Of a DNA stretch of 64,000 bases, positions 34,901 through 43,226 are shown piece by piece; the stretch's first letter is position 1, and the number at the start of each line of letters is the position of its first letter. A program made the position numbers and the translations under genes. Source of the DNA: Accumulibacter sp964420975 (GTDB taxonomy: Bacteria > Pseudomonadota > Gammaproteobacteria > Burkholderiales > Rhodocyclaceae); NCBI GenBank assembly GCA_964420975.1, contig CAYQVH010000005.1, positions 106,329 through 170,328 of the forward strand, read 5' to 3'. Under the pieces are notes generated by a model. The model searched no databases. It was not told the DNA's origin and worked only from the letters and a program-made list of their open reading frames with translations.

Positions 34901-36667
34901 TCGGGTGACGTTTTCGGCAACGGCATGCTTTTGTCGCCGCAGATCAAGCTTCTGGCAGCGTTTGATCACCGGCACCTGTTCATCGATCCCAATCCCGATC
35001 CGGCGACCAGCCTTGCCGAACGACAGCGTCTGTTTGCCCTGCCGCGGTCGTCGTGGGCCGACTACGACGACCGCCTGATTTCGGTCGGTGGTGGTGTCTG
35101 GCCGCGAACGACGAAGTCGATTCCCCTCTCGGCGGAAGTGCGCGCGTGGTTGGCGACCGATGCCACGCAGATGACGCCGCCCGAGCTCATCAAGGCCCTG
35201 CTGCAGGTGCCGATCGACCTACTCTACAACGGCGGTATCGGCACCTACGTCAAGGCCAGCACGCAAAGCCATCAGGAGGCGAACGACCGCGCCAACGACG
35301 TTCTCCGTGTCGACGCGATTGCGCTCAAGGCGCGGGTCGTCGGTGAAGGCGGCAATCTGGGATTGACGCAGAAGGGGCGCATCGAATTTGCGCAGAATGG
35401 CGGCCGTCTGTTTACCGACGCGATCGACAACTCGGCGGGCGTTGACTGCTCGGACCATGAGGTCAATATCAAGATCCTGCTCGCAGGTCTCGTCACGCGC
35501 GGAGACATGACGACCAAGCAGCGCGATGGATTGCTCGCTTCGATGACCGACGAAGTCGCCCGCCTGGTCCTGGTCGACAACTACCAGCAGACCCAGGCCA
35601 TCGCTCTCGAAGCGGCGTCCGGCGCGACCTTGATCGACGTTCACGGACGCTTGATCCGCGCCCTGGAAAGCAAAGGGGCGCTGCACCGCGGCATCGAGTT
35701 CTTGCCTGACGACAAGGGGCTGGTCGAGCGTGCCCAGCAGAAGCGTGGCCTAACGGCGCCGGAGATCGCTGTTCTCCTTGCCTACGCCAAAATCGACCTC
35801 AAGGAAGCGATCCTCGCCTCGCGCCTGCCCGACAGTGACGATGTGCACGAGCTTCTGGTCACCTACTTTCCGAACGCCGTACTCGATCACTGTCGTGACC
35901 TGCTGCCAGCGCATCCGTTGAGGCGCGAGATCATCAGCACGCAGTTGGTCAACCGTCTGGTCAACCGTATGGGAACCACCTTTGTCCTGCAACTCGGTGA
36001 CGAAACCGGGTCGTCAGCGGCCGAAGTGGCTGCGGCCTGGTACGCCGCGAGTAGTGTGCTCGACAGCGAGGTGCTCTGGCACGCCGTCGAGGCGCTCGAT
36101 CTGACGATCGACGCTACTGCTCAGAAGGATCTGATGGACGGTCTGCGCACGATGACGACGGCCGCGACGCGTCTCCTGTTGGTGCAGCATTTGGCGGGTG
36201 CGTCGATCGGACAAATGGTCTCCGACTATGCCCCTGCGGTTGCTGCGGCCATGGCGCGGGTGCGCGGCGGACGTCGTGGTGCTGACGCGATCGAAGCGCT
36301 CGTAGAGGGGCGGACCAACGTCGTTGCCGCGTTTGAACTGGTGAATCTCGCGCGCGCCTGTTCCCGTCCACTTGAGGTCGTCGCCGACGCCTTGCGCACC
36401 CTTGATGCGCAGCTCGACCTCGAATGGCTCGCCGCCGCGGTCGGCCGCTTGCCGGCAGGAAATCGCTGGCAGGCGCGGGCGCGGGCGCAACTCGCCGGTG
36501 AAGTCGCCGGCCTGCGCGAGCGCCTGTTGGGACACGTCTTCGGCGCCAAACTTGTCGGCGCTGCCGAGGCTCGCGCCGTACTCGACGAGCTGAAGAGCAA
36601 TGAACCCCAGGATTTGGCGATGCTCTCGGCCGGTTTGGCCGAAATTCGGCGCGTACTGCTGAGCTGA
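32000..36667 (+). CDS. gdhB: NAD-specific glutamate dehydrogenase, large (GDH-180-like) type
   Basis: A 1555-residue protein of the large NAD-GDH family, which deaminates glutamate to 2-oxoglutarate and ammonia. The N-terminal half (about 1-700) is the long regulatory region with ACT-like modules. The catalytic core lies around 790-1150 (GGLRWSDRMEDFRTEVLGL, KNALIVPLGSKGGFV, VVGIGDMSGDVFGNGML, YNGGIGTYVKA). A helical C-terminal region follows. It directly follows gltIJKL on the same strand, so imported glutamate can be fed to the TCA cycle. The start is the ATG at 32000, preceded by GAGGACGGCG. Symbol by analogy only. Confidence 0.95.
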   Translation: MVSESAANLRRNLREIAEQRHFSSAVGDYLDSYFVDVELTDAGEASPEALLGAALQHFRLGEARPAAGAAVALYTPDFDRHGWHSPHTVIDVVTDDMPFLVDSITLVVYRYGLVIHRLLHPLLAVERASDGALLRTLPRGAVGSRTESWIHLEIDRVGDAAMSDALRDEVAAVLADVRAAVEDGAAMQRKMRDAHEVMLTASARASDEAAAYLQWLSANNLVFLGYADYTAAIGETALTRVAGSGLGVLRDPEHRHFARCLAGIPGELAELAKDPLPLILVKADARSTVHRFAYLDFIGVKCYDAEGRLSGLRAFVGLYTAHVYHVAATEIPILRRKIAGVREAIGFVPRSHRDKTLLNVLETYPRDELIEIDGDDLARIARGIVSIHERERVRVFLRNDPWGRYVSAIVYLPRDSFDTAIRSKISTLLHETLSAERVDFFVMLGESRLARLHFIARTPVGSRYRYDADAIEKQVARIVRGWTDELKQNLVEHYGEERGNHLLRRYALELPLSYQERVTPASAVSDLERLEAAESSARVEVKLSATQSDDGSHQHLKLFHRGRARPLSAILPILENMGLTVLSEQPFSLPKSDLHIADFALLLPRPAALEDEATRAAFVELLEQLLRDQAENDGFNRLVLLTGLNGRQINILRAYSRYLRQAGLPFSQAYVERCLATHFEITRRLMELFEALFSPDGDDERARVLVDELNTALLQVSNPDDDRIISALQTVVLATLRTNAYQPSADGGAKAYLSFKFSSRDIPFLPAPSPLYEIFVYSDRVEGVHLRGAKVARGGLRWSDRMEDFRTEVLGLVKAQMVKNALIVPLGSKGGFVCKRLPPASEREAYQAEGIACYSTFIRGLLDLTDNRVDGHVQPPPAVRRRDGDDPYLVVAADKGTATFSDIANRIAIDYGFWLGDAFASGGSAGYDHKKMGITARGAWEAVKRHFRELGLDTQAQPFTVVGIGDMSGDVFGNGMLLSPQIKLLAAFDHRHLFIDPNPDPATSLAERQRLFALPRSSWADYDDRLISVGGGVWPRTTKSIPLSAEVRAWLATDATQMTPPELIKALLQVPIDLLYNGGIGTYVKASTQSHQEANDRANDVLRVDAIALKARVVGEGGNLGLTQKGRIEFAQNGGRLFTDAIDNSAGVDCSDHEVNIKILLAGLVTRGDMTTKQRDGLLASMTDEVARLVLVDNYQQTQAIALEAASGATLIDVHGRLIRALESKGALHRGIEFLPDDKGLVERAQQKRGLTAPEIAVLLAYAKIDLKEAILASRLPDSDDVHELLVTYFPNAVLDHCRDLLPAHPLRREIISTQLVNRLVNRMGTTFVLQLGDETGSSAAEVAAAWYAASSVLDSEVLWHAVEALDLTIDATAQKDLMDGLRTMTTAATRLLLVQHLAGASIGQMVSDYAPAVAAAMARVRGGRRGADAIEALVEGRTNVVAAFELVNLARACSRPLEVVADALRTLDAQLDLEWLAAAVGRLPAGNRWQARARAQLAGEVAGLRERLLGHVFGAKLVGAAEARAVLDELKSNEPQDLAMLSAGLAEIRRVLLS

Positions 36668-36690
36668 ACCGCGTCGACGATCCGCCGTCG

Positions 36691-36703
36691 CCCGCCAAGC
36701 GGG
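36691..36703 (+). terminator. Weak hairpin after NAD-GDH
   Basis: CCCGC-CAA-GCGGG followed by TGATTT. Short stem and poor T-tract; a possible weak terminator. A second perfect hairpin CCGGCG-CAA-CGCCGG lies at 36773-36787 in the leader of the next gene. Confidence 0.3.
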
Positions 36704-36841
36704 TGATTTAAGTCACGAGCTGATCAGGTGCCGCGAGTTATGATGCGCCGACTCTGGAAGGCGTAGACAAGACCGGCGCAACGCCGGCCGCAACGCTTCG
36801 CGTCGAGAGCGATCATCCATCAACGAGGAGACGAACTGCTG

Positions 36842-37861
36842 ATGTCGCCGACGCCATCAACGTCGTTGCCACTTGAGTTGGACGCGAAGTCCCCTGTTTT
36901 GTCGTCGCGCCCGACGCTCAGCATCGTGTCGACGATGTACCGTTCGCGCCCGTTTCTCGAACAGTTTCTCGCCTTGTGTGTCGAGGCGGTGCATCAGATC
37001 GGCGTCGACGACTATGAGATCGTGCTGGTCAACGACGGTTCTCCGGATGATTCGCTGGCCTATGCGCGGGAGCGTTGCCGCGATCTTGATCGCCTCGTGG
37101 TGGTCGATCTGTCGCGTAACTTTGGCCACCATCCGGCGATGCAGGCGGGTCTTGCTCAGGCACGTGGCGAACTTATCTTTCTCATCGACTGTGACCTGGA
37201 AGTCTCGCCGCTCACTTTGGCGGACTTCTATGCGAGCCTGCGAGAAAGCGGTAGCGACTTGGTCTTTGGCTACCAGGCGGCGCGTAAGGGCGGTGCGCTC
37301 GAGCGCGTCAGCGGTGGGTTATTCTGGAAAGGCTTCAATCTGCTCAGTGAAACGACCATACCCGAGAATACGGTGACCGAACGGCTAATGACGCGGCGTT
37401 TTCGCGACGCCTTGTTGCAGCTGGGCGATCGCAACCTTTTCCTCGGCGGCATGATGAGCTGGACCGGGTTTCAGCAACGAGGCATCGCCGTCGGCAAGAC
37501 GCAGCGGCAGGGGCAGAGTACCTACACGCTGCTCAAGCGCGTGCAGTTAATGAGCACGGCGATTAGTTCGTTTTCGGCGCAGCCGCTGCTCTGGCTGTTC
37601 AATTGTGGACTCGTCATCACCTTGCTCAGCTTCAGTTATGGCGCCTATCTGGTGGCGAGAAAGCTCATTTTCGGCGACGCACTGATGGGGTATACCTCGG
37701 TGATGGCGTTCATGGCGTTTAGCCTGGGTGTGCTCACGACCTCCGTCGGCCTGGTCGGCGTTTACGTCGGGAAAATTTTTTCCCAGGTGCAGAATCGTCC
37801 GACGTATCTTCTCCGAGCGATTTACGGAGGCAAAGCCACGCCCGTGGGAGCCGACGAATGA
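36842..37861 (+). CDS. ArnC/GtrB-like family 2 glycosyltransferase (polyprenyl-phosphate type), first copy
   Basis: A 339-residue GT2. The GT-A domain (about 25-235) has VNDGSPDDS and the metal-binding DCDLE (residues 116-120). The C-terminus carries two membrane segments (about 250-275 and 280-310). This layout is typical of enzymes that load a sugar onto undecaprenyl phosphate (ArnC, GtrB, DPM1). It opens an operon of five genes joined by overlaps. GAGGAGACG precedes the ATG. Which sugar it uses cannot be told. It is related to, but clearly diverged from, the enzyme at 51639. Confidence 0.88.
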   Translation: MSPTPSTSLPLELDAKSPVLSSRPTLSIVSTMYRSRPFLEQFLALCVEAVHQIGVDDYEIVLVNDGSPDDSLAYARERCRDLDRLVVVDLSRNFGHHPAMQAGLAQARGELIFLIDCDLEVSPLTLADFYASLRESGSDLVFGYQAARKGGALERVSGGLFWKGFNLLSETTIPENTVTERLMTRRFRDALLQLGDRNLFLGGMMSWTGFQQRGIAVGKTQRQGQSTYTLLKRVQLMSTAISSFSAQPLLWLFNCGLVITLLSFSYGAYLVARKLIFGDALMGYTSVMAFMAFSLGVLTTSVGLVGVYVGKIFSQVQNRPTYLLRAIYGGKATPVGADE

Positions 37862-38586
37862 GCGCCGCAACTCCCCACGGCGGCAGGCGCCGGGTGGCCA
37901 TTCTGCAGTCAAGCTACATTCCATGGAAAGGGTACTTCGACATCCTTCACGACGTCGATCTCTTCGTCTTCTATGAAGACGTGCAGTACACGCGGCGCGA
38001 CTGGCGTAACCGGAATCGAATCAAAACCGCCAGTGGCGTGCAATGGCTGACCGTTCCCACGGACGGCGACCAGGAAAAACTGATCTGCGACGTGCGGTTG
38101 GCTGACCCACAGTGGGCGACAAAACACTGGAGAACCTTGCAGCAGACTTACGGTAGGGCGCCGTATTTCGGTCGCTATCGGGGATTGCTTGAAGAGGCGT
38201 ATCTCGGACGCGAGTGGACGCATCTGTCCGATCTCAACAAGCATTTGATCACGCTGATTGCCGGCGAAGTGCTCGGCCTGTCGACCGAGTTGGTCGACGC
38301 CCGCGTCTATGCAGCCAACGGAGCCAAACAGCAACGCATTTTGGACGTGCTCGAGCGCTGTGGCGCGAGCTCGTATCTCTCGGGACCGGCTGCCAAGGCC
38401 TATCTCGACGAGCAGAGCTTCCTCGAGCGCGGAATCGAACTGTCCTGGAAAGATTACGGCGGCTACCCCGAGTACTCACAGTTCCATCCGCCGTTTGAAC
38501 ACGGCGTGACCATCCTCGATCTGCTGTTTCATACCGGCCCGGACGCTCCCTGGTACATCTGGGGCTGGCGAGGTGGGCGTCAGTGA
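37858..38586 (+). CDS. WbqC-like family protein
   Basis: A 242-residue protein with the WbqC signature: VAILQSSYIPWKGYFD (residues 13-28), a following block DVQYTRRDWRNRN (about 41-53) and a C-terminal KDYGGYPEYSQFHPPFEHGVTILDLLF. WbqC-like proteins occur in O-antigen and glycolipid gene clusters; their reaction is not established. It overlaps the GT2 stop by four bases (ATGA) and the ATP-grasp start by one base. In this operon it is probably a sugar-modifying or acyl-handling enzyme. Confidence 0.85.
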   Translation: MSAATPHGGRRRVAILQSSYIPWKGYFDILHDVDLFVFYEDVQYTRRDWRNRNRIKTASGVQWLTVPTDGDQEKLICDVRLADPQWATKHWRTLQQTYGRAPYFGRYRGLLEEAYLGREWTHLSDLNKHLITLIAGEVLGLSTELVDARVYAANGAKQQRILDVLERCGASSYLSGPAAKAYLDEQSFLERGIELSWKDYGGYPEYSQFHPPFEHGVTILDLLFHTGPDAPWYIWGWRGGRQ

Positions 38587-39842
38587 TGCGCCTGCCAGCG
38601 GTCGGCCGGCGATCCTCCCCGGAGTCAGGCGGCAAACTCCTGCACGTGCTCGGCGGCGGACCCTGGCAGCTGCCGACGGTCTCTTTGGCCAAAGCGCTGG
38701 GCCATCGGGTGCTGGTAACCGACTTCTGTCGTGATCGCCCGGCGTATGCGATCGCCGATCATCACGAGGTGGTTGACGTCCTTGATCGGGAGGCGACGCT
38801 TGAGGTGGCCGCGCGCTACGGAATCGATGGCGTTCTGTGTGATACGACCGACCTTGGCGTGCCAACCGCCGCCTACGTCGCGGAACAGCTCGGCCTTCCC
38901 GGTATGGGCTGCCAAACGGCGCTCAACTTTACCAACAAGGGTCGCATGCGGCGTGTGACCGAGGGTGCCGGTTTGTCGGTACCTCGCTATCGCGTGCTGT
39001 CGTCAGCCGACGACCTCGGCGCAGCCGTCGCGGCAGTCGACTTCCCGCTGCTGGTAAAACCGGTCGACAATCAGTCCGGTCGCGGTGTCAGCAAGATCGA
39101 TGATTCCCGTGCATTGTTGGACGCCTATTGCCTGGCGAGGCGGTATTCGCGGTCGGGCGAGGTGCTGGTGGAGAGCTGTGTCGAAGGGCCGGAGGTCGTC
39201 GTCGACGGTTTCGCCGTCGACGGTCGCGTGCAGATTCTCGGCATCGCCGAAAAAGCCCCGTACGCGGACGCGGTCACCGTTTCCTCGCGGATCCTCTATC
39301 CCGCGGCGCTGGCGATCGAGTGCCGGCAAGGCATAGAAGACGCCGCACAGCGGACGGTTGCTGCGCTTGGCTTGCGCGATGGCGTTTTTCACGCCGAGTT
39401 CATTTTGCACGGTTCGGACGTGGTACCGATCGACGTTGCCGCGCGCGGCGGCGGAGTCATGATCTACACGCACGTCCTGCCGCACCTGACCGGCGTCAAC
39501 GTCAATGCGGCGATGATTCAGCTGGCTCTCGGCGCGACCGTGAGGATTGACAGCCAGTCACAGCCGCGGGCGGCAAACGTCGACTTTCTTCGCCTGCCGT
39601 CGGGAAGAATCCGCGACTTGATCGGTGTCGAGGCCGCCACGGCAGTCGCCGGAGTCGCCGCCGTTCATTTCAATCTGGGGCCTGGCGATGAGGTCGGTCC
39701 GCTCGACCACAAGGATCGACGCCCAGGCTTCGTTGTCACGCTCGGCGTCAGCCGCGAGGAAGTGATCGCTTGCGCGCAGCGAGCGAAAGCGATGCTCGCC
39801 GTGCGCTTCGAAGGCGGCGCCGGCGTTGTGACGGTTTCCTGA
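38586..39842 (+). CDS. ATP-grasp ligase of unknown specificity
   Basis: A 418-residue ATP-grasp protein. It has an N-terminal Rossmann-like preATP-grasp domain (LLHVLGGGPWQLPTVSLAKALGH), a central lid and ATP-binding lysine region (FPLLVKPVDNQSGRGVSKI, about 150-168) and a metal-site region with the Glu of FHAEFILHGSDVVPIDVAARGGG. ATP-grasp enzymes join a carboxylate to an amine or thiol through an acyl phosphate. The substrate is unknown. The neighbours suggest it builds an amide on a sugar precursor. The start shares the A of the wbqC-like stop (TGATG at 38584-38588); a GTG one codon earlier is also possible. Confidence 0.87.
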   Translation: MRLPAVGRRSSPESGGKLLHVLGGGPWQLPTVSLAKALGHRVLVTDFCRDRPAYAIADHHEVVDVLDREATLEVAARYGIDGVLCDTTDLGVPTAAYVAEQLGLPGMGCQTALNFTNKGRMRRVTEGAGLSVPRYRVLSSADDLGAAVAAVDFPLLVKPVDNQSGRGVSKIDDSRALLDAYCLARRYSRSGEVLVESCVEGPEVVVDGFAVDGRVQILGIAEKAPYADAVTVSSRILYPAALAIECRQGIEDAAQRTVAALGLRDGVFHAEFILHGSDVVPIDVAARGGGVMIYTHVLPHLTGVNVNAAMIQLALGATVRIDSQSQPRAANVDFLRLPSGRIRDLIGVEAATAVAGVAAVHFNLGPGDEVGPLDHKDRRPGFVVTLGVSREEVIACAQRAKAMLAVRFEGGAGVVTVS

Positions 39843-39860
39843 AACTCGAAAGTCCAAGAA

Positions 39861-40655
39861 ATGCAGCTTTTTGATTCCTTGACCCATGTCACGCGCGACG
39901 GGAGCTGGCTCGGCGACCGCAGCACGGACGCTTCGCTGGCCGCGCTTCTCAAGCACATGGATGCGTCCGGCGTCTACCGGGCGTGCCTGGTTTCGATTGC
40001 CGACTACGTTGACAATGAAGTGATCATCGAGTCGGCGCGTGCTTACCCGGAACGTTTTGTCCCGATTGCCGGTCTCAACCCGCGCCTGATGCCGACGCTG
40101 CGTCGCGTCGAAGCAACGGTGAAACAGATTGCCGCGCAGGGTTTCGCCGGCATCAAGCTGCATCCTCGTCTCAACGACTACGATCCGCTCGACGCCAAGT
40201 GTATTGCCGTTATCGAGGCCGCCGCCGAGCACGGACTGGTCATTCTCCTCGACACCTTGTTTCGCCGTCGCGGGCTGGCGACCACCAACGCCGCCGATAC
40301 GATCGACTACTTGGCTAATGCCTGTCCCGATACCCGCATGCTCCTCCTGCACGCGGCGGGACCGGCGATGCTCGACCTCTTCGAGATCGTTCGCGCCAAC
40401 CCCCACCTGATGCTCGACTTTTCCTTCACGATCATGCGCTACGCGGGCAGTCGTGTCGACGACGACATGCGCTACCTGTTTTCGAGTACGGATCAGCTAA
40501 TCACCATTGGTTCGGATTTTCCGGAGTATCCCCCGGCGCGGATACTCGAACGCTTCCGCACGCTCAGCGAAGGGATTGCGGCCGACCGCATCGAGAACAT
40601 CCTGTACCGCAACCTCGAACGGCTGTTTGCCGGTTACCGGGTGACGACGCCATGA
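39861..40655 (+). CDS. Amidohydrolase-2-like TIM-barrel protein
   Basis: A 264-residue protein of the Amidohydro_2 type. The C-terminal ligand motif GSDFPEYPP (about residues 217-225), GIKLHPRLNDYDP (about 96-108) and LLLHAAGPAM are typical. The usual N-terminal HxH is reduced to DSLTHV (residues 5-10), so one of the two histidines is missing. Members are decarboxylases, lactonases or hydrolases. It lies 18 bp after the ATP-grasp gene and overlaps the following gene by four bases. Confidence 0.8.
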   Translation: MQLFDSLTHVTRDGSWLGDRSTDASLAALLKHMDASGVYRACLVSIADYVDNEVIIESARAYPERFVPIAGLNPRLMPTLRRVEATVKQIAAQGFAGIKLHPRLNDYDPLDAKCIAVIEAAAEHGLVILLDTLFRRRGLATTNAADTIDYLANACPDTRMLLLHAAGPAMLDLFEIVRANPHLMLDFSFTIMRYAGSRVDDDMRYLFSSTDQLITIGSDFPEYPPARILERFRTLSEGIAADRIENILYRNLERLFAGYRVTTP

Positions 40656-42223
40656 GCGAACGCGAGCAGAGCGCCCTGGGTCTCGGCGCGGTGCTTGCCG
40701 CCAGCTTGCTGCTGCGGCTGTTCTTCTTTACTGGGGTCTTCGGTTCCGATGAGGTGACGTATACCGAGCAGGCGCTGCAGGTCGTGCAGGGTTCGTGGGA
40801 ACGTTCCGACTATATTGGCGCGGTTCGCCTGGGAATTACGCTACCGGTCGGGGCGTTTCTGCTGCTCTTCGGAACGACCGAATTCGTCGCCAATTTGTGG
40901 TCGTTGTTGTGTTCGCTGGCAGAGATAGCGCTGGTCTTTCTGCTTGCCCATCGTTTTTGGGGGCTGCGGGCGGCGCTGCTCGCCAGCCTGATGCTCGCTT
41001 TCACGCCCTTGCACGCGCATTACGGCGGACGACTGATGGCCGACGCGCCCCTCGCTTTCTTCATCACCTTGACGTTTTTTCTCGTTTTTTGGGGAGATCG
41101 GAGCGGCAAGCTCGGCTACTCCTTCGGGGCTGGCCTGGCAGCCGGTTTCGTTTGGTGGATCAAGAGTTCGGTGGCACTCGTCTTTGTCCTCGTTTTCGTG
41201 CTCTATGTCGTCCGCGAGCGGCGTGTGGCGGGTAAGTGGTTCGTCATGGCCGCAGGCTTCATCGCGGCGCTACTCCTCAACGGACTGGTGTTTCTGGTGA
41301 TGGAGAATGACTTTTCGAAAATTTGGCGGATGACGACATCGGGGGTCGCCGAGTATGTGCAGGACAACGCGACGAAGATGGACCCCGCGTTCTATCTGCG
41401 ACTGCTCTTCCTGGACGTCAAGCACACCTGGTTTCTGGGTCCCCTGGCTGCTGTCGGCATCGTGCTCTGGGGGTTTCGTGGACGGCGAGACGATGGGCTG
41501 ACTCGGGTTGCGCTATGGGCGCTCGGTCTGCTCGGTGTCTTCAGCCTGTTCGTCGTTTCCTTCACGCCGTTGCTCTTCATTACCAAGCAGGCGAACTACG
41601 CCACGATCTTCCTCGCGCCGTTGGCGCTGCTGGCCGGATACGCGCTATCGCGCCTTTCGCGTGCCTGGTCGGTGGTAGCGGTCGCCCTGGTCGTCGTTCC
41701 TGCCGGTGTTATTGGAACGGCTCTCGAACAACAGGCGATCCACTCCTTCGTCGCCAATAGCAAGGCGACCCTGGCCTTTGCCAGCGCACATCCCGGGACA
41801 CCGGTGTTCAGCATGACGAACGCTCTGCGAATCAGCAATTACGCGCGCATTTTCGCCAGCGCACCCGAGACGGTACCGCGAATTGAAGAGATCCACCGCT
41901 TGGCGACGGCGCCGGTCGCCGCGCTCACCAGCCCCGACGCGCAGGGCTTCGTCGCCTACGCGGTCTTCGATCGGCAAACCGCTGGCTGGGGAAGGCAAGG
42001 CGCTTACTCGACGCCAGCCGGCCTACCGTCGTGCTGGGTCAAGCTCAACGACCTCGAAGCGCAGGGAATGGGGAGCGGTGCGCGCGTGGTCATCTGGCTG
42101 AGGTCTCTGGCAGATTGGCTGCCGACCAGTCTGGGGCACCGTGTCGCGCGCGCCCTCGACGACGTGATCAAGCCCAAGGCAGCGACCGTCTATGGTGTCC
42201 CGGTGGATTGCCTACCACGCTAA
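40652..42223 (+). CDS. ArnT/PMT-like membrane glycosyltransferase (GT39/GT83 type)
   Basis: A 523-residue polytopic protein with about eleven to thirteen membrane segments. The first periplasmic loop carries an acidic pair in FGSDEVTYTEQALQ (about residues 31-44), the catalytic site of the ArnT/PMT fold, and the cytoplasmic/periplasmic loop HYGGRLMADAPLAFF (about 125-139) is typical. Such enzymes use polyprenyl-phosphate sugars as donors and transfer them to lipid A, protein or glycan. It thus fits as acceptor-side partner of the GT2 at 36842. The last gene of the unit; its stop overlaps the convergent YggT-like gene. Confidence 0.87.
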   Translation: MSEREQSALGLGAVLAASLLLRLFFFTGVFGSDEVTYTEQALQVVQGSWERSDYIGAVRLGITLPVGAFLLLFGTTEFVANLWSLLCSLAEIALVFLLAHRFWGLRAALLASLMLAFTPLHAHYGGRLMADAPLAFFITLTFFLVFWGDRSGKLGYSFGAGLAAGFVWWIKSSVALVFVLVFVLYVVRERRVAGKWFVMAAGFIAALLLNGLVFLVMENDFSKIWRMTTSGVAEYVQDNATKMDPAFYLRLLFLDVKHTWFLGPLAAVGIVLWGFRGRRDDGLTRVALWALGLLGVFSLFVVSFTPLLFITKQANYATIFLAPLALLAGYALSRLSRAWSVVAVALVVVPAGVIGTALEQQAIHSFVANSKATLAFASAHPGTPVFSMTNALRISNYARIFASAPETVPRIEEIHRLATAPVAALTSPDAQGFVAYAVFDRQTAGWGRQGAYSTPAGLPSCWVKLNDLEAQGMGSGARVVIWLRSLADWLPTSLGHRVARALDDVIKPKAATVYGVPVDCLPR

Positions 42224-42525
42224 CAGTTCGTCAGCCCGTTGAGCTGGCACAGCACACGCTTGGTATAAGCAAGTGCGATCCATAGCCAAAAGAGCGCGAA
42301 AAAGGCGACGACGGGAACATGGCGGTCGACGATTTGTCGCGGCAGCAGCCAACGCAGCGCGCGAACGACGGGTTGTGTGACGACTCTGAATAACTGGTAG
42401 ACGGGGTTGCTGGCTCGACGGGCGCCCGAAAGCAGGCCAACGGCTCCCTGGCCCAGCAGCGCCAGCATCGCCACTTCGACGAGGGCACGCACGATAGAGA
42501 CGACGAACAGGTCAGGGTGACTCAT
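42220..42525 (-). CDS. YggT-like small membrane protein
   Basis: A 101-residue protein with two hydrophobic segments (about 8-32 and 68-90) and the pattern NPVYQLFRVVTQPVVRALRWLLP between them, which matches the YggT (YGGT repeat) family of unknown function. It overlaps the 3' end of the convergent glycosyltransferase gene by four bases and is divergent from the TPR gene with a 49-bp gap. Confidence 0.7.
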   Translation of the reverse strand: MSHPDLFVVSIVRALVEVAMLALLGQGAVGLLSGARRASNPVYQLFRVVTQPVVRALRWLLPRQIVDRHVPVVAFFALFWLWIALAYTKRVLCQLNGLTNC

Positions 42526-42574
42526 ACTACGACCCTGATCCGGGGACAGGGATCGCGACGCGTGGAGGCCGACG

Positions 42575-43165
42575 ATGGATTTCGAGTATTGGCGACATTA
42601 TGCTCGTGGTTGGCTTTGGCACTTTCTTGGGCGTGAGGATCGCGCATTCGCGGACTATCTTACCGCGTTCCGGCAACGGCCTGGAGACGTGCAGCTGGCG
42701 CGAAACCTGGCGTTCATAGCGGCCAGTCGGCAGCGCTACGACCTTGCGGACGACTGGTTTGTCGCCGCCTTGCGTCTGGCGCCGGACGACGCCGACACCT
42801 GCTACAACCATGGTTTCGTGCTTGAACGCGCCGGCCGCCCACGACCGGCCATTGCGGCATTCGACGAGGCCCTGCGCCTGAAGCCTGCGCTCGATCGCGC
42901 CTGGTACGGCAAAGGCATGGCACACGCCAGCCTGGGCGAGCACGCTCAGGCGGCGAATGCGTTTGCGCGTTGTGTCGATCTGCAGCCCTTGCACGGTGAA
43001 GCCTGCTATCAATGGGGAATGGCGTGCCACCACGCTGGCGAAGAGCAAGCGGTGCGGCAAATTGTCGAGCGACTGGTTGGTATTGACCCGAAGCTGGCGC
43101 GCAAGCTGGTTCGCGATGCGCAGCGGAGCGACCTTCTCGGCCTGATTCCCGAGCTGCCGTTCTGA
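42575..43165 (+). CDS. TPR-repeat protein
   Basis: A 196-residue protein made of about five tetratricopeptide repeats. Clear units: GDVQLARNLAFIAASRQRYDLA, DADTCYNHGFVLERAGRPRP, LDRAWYGKGMAHASLGEHAQ and HGEACYQWGMACHHAGEEQ. No signal peptide or membrane segment, so it is cytoplasmic and probably mediates protein-protein contact. No partner can be named. It converges on the symporter gene. Confidence 0.85.
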   Translation: MDFEYWRHYARGWLWHFLGREDRAFADYLTAFRQRPGDVQLARNLAFIAASRQRYDLADDWFVAALRLAPDDADTCYNHGFVLERAGRPRPAIAAFDEALRLKPALDRAWYGKGMAHASLGEHAQAANAFARCVDLQPLHGEACYQWGMACHHAGEEQAVRQIVERLVGIDPKLARKLVRDAQRSDLLGLIPELPF

Positions 43166-43169
43166 CGAC

Positions 43170-43198
43170 AAAAGAGGCCCGCCGGGAAGGCGGGCCTC
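43170..43198 (-). terminator. Intrinsic terminator of the symporter operon
   Basis: GAGGCCCGCC-GGGAA-GGCGGGCCTC is a perfect 10-bp stem. On the minus strand it is followed by TTTTGTC, the T-tract expected for the symporter message. It may also stop the plus-strand TPR transcript, but less well. Confidence 0.85.
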
Positions 43199-43226
43199 TG
43201 GCCGGTCGGTTGGCCGCAGACGCGGG

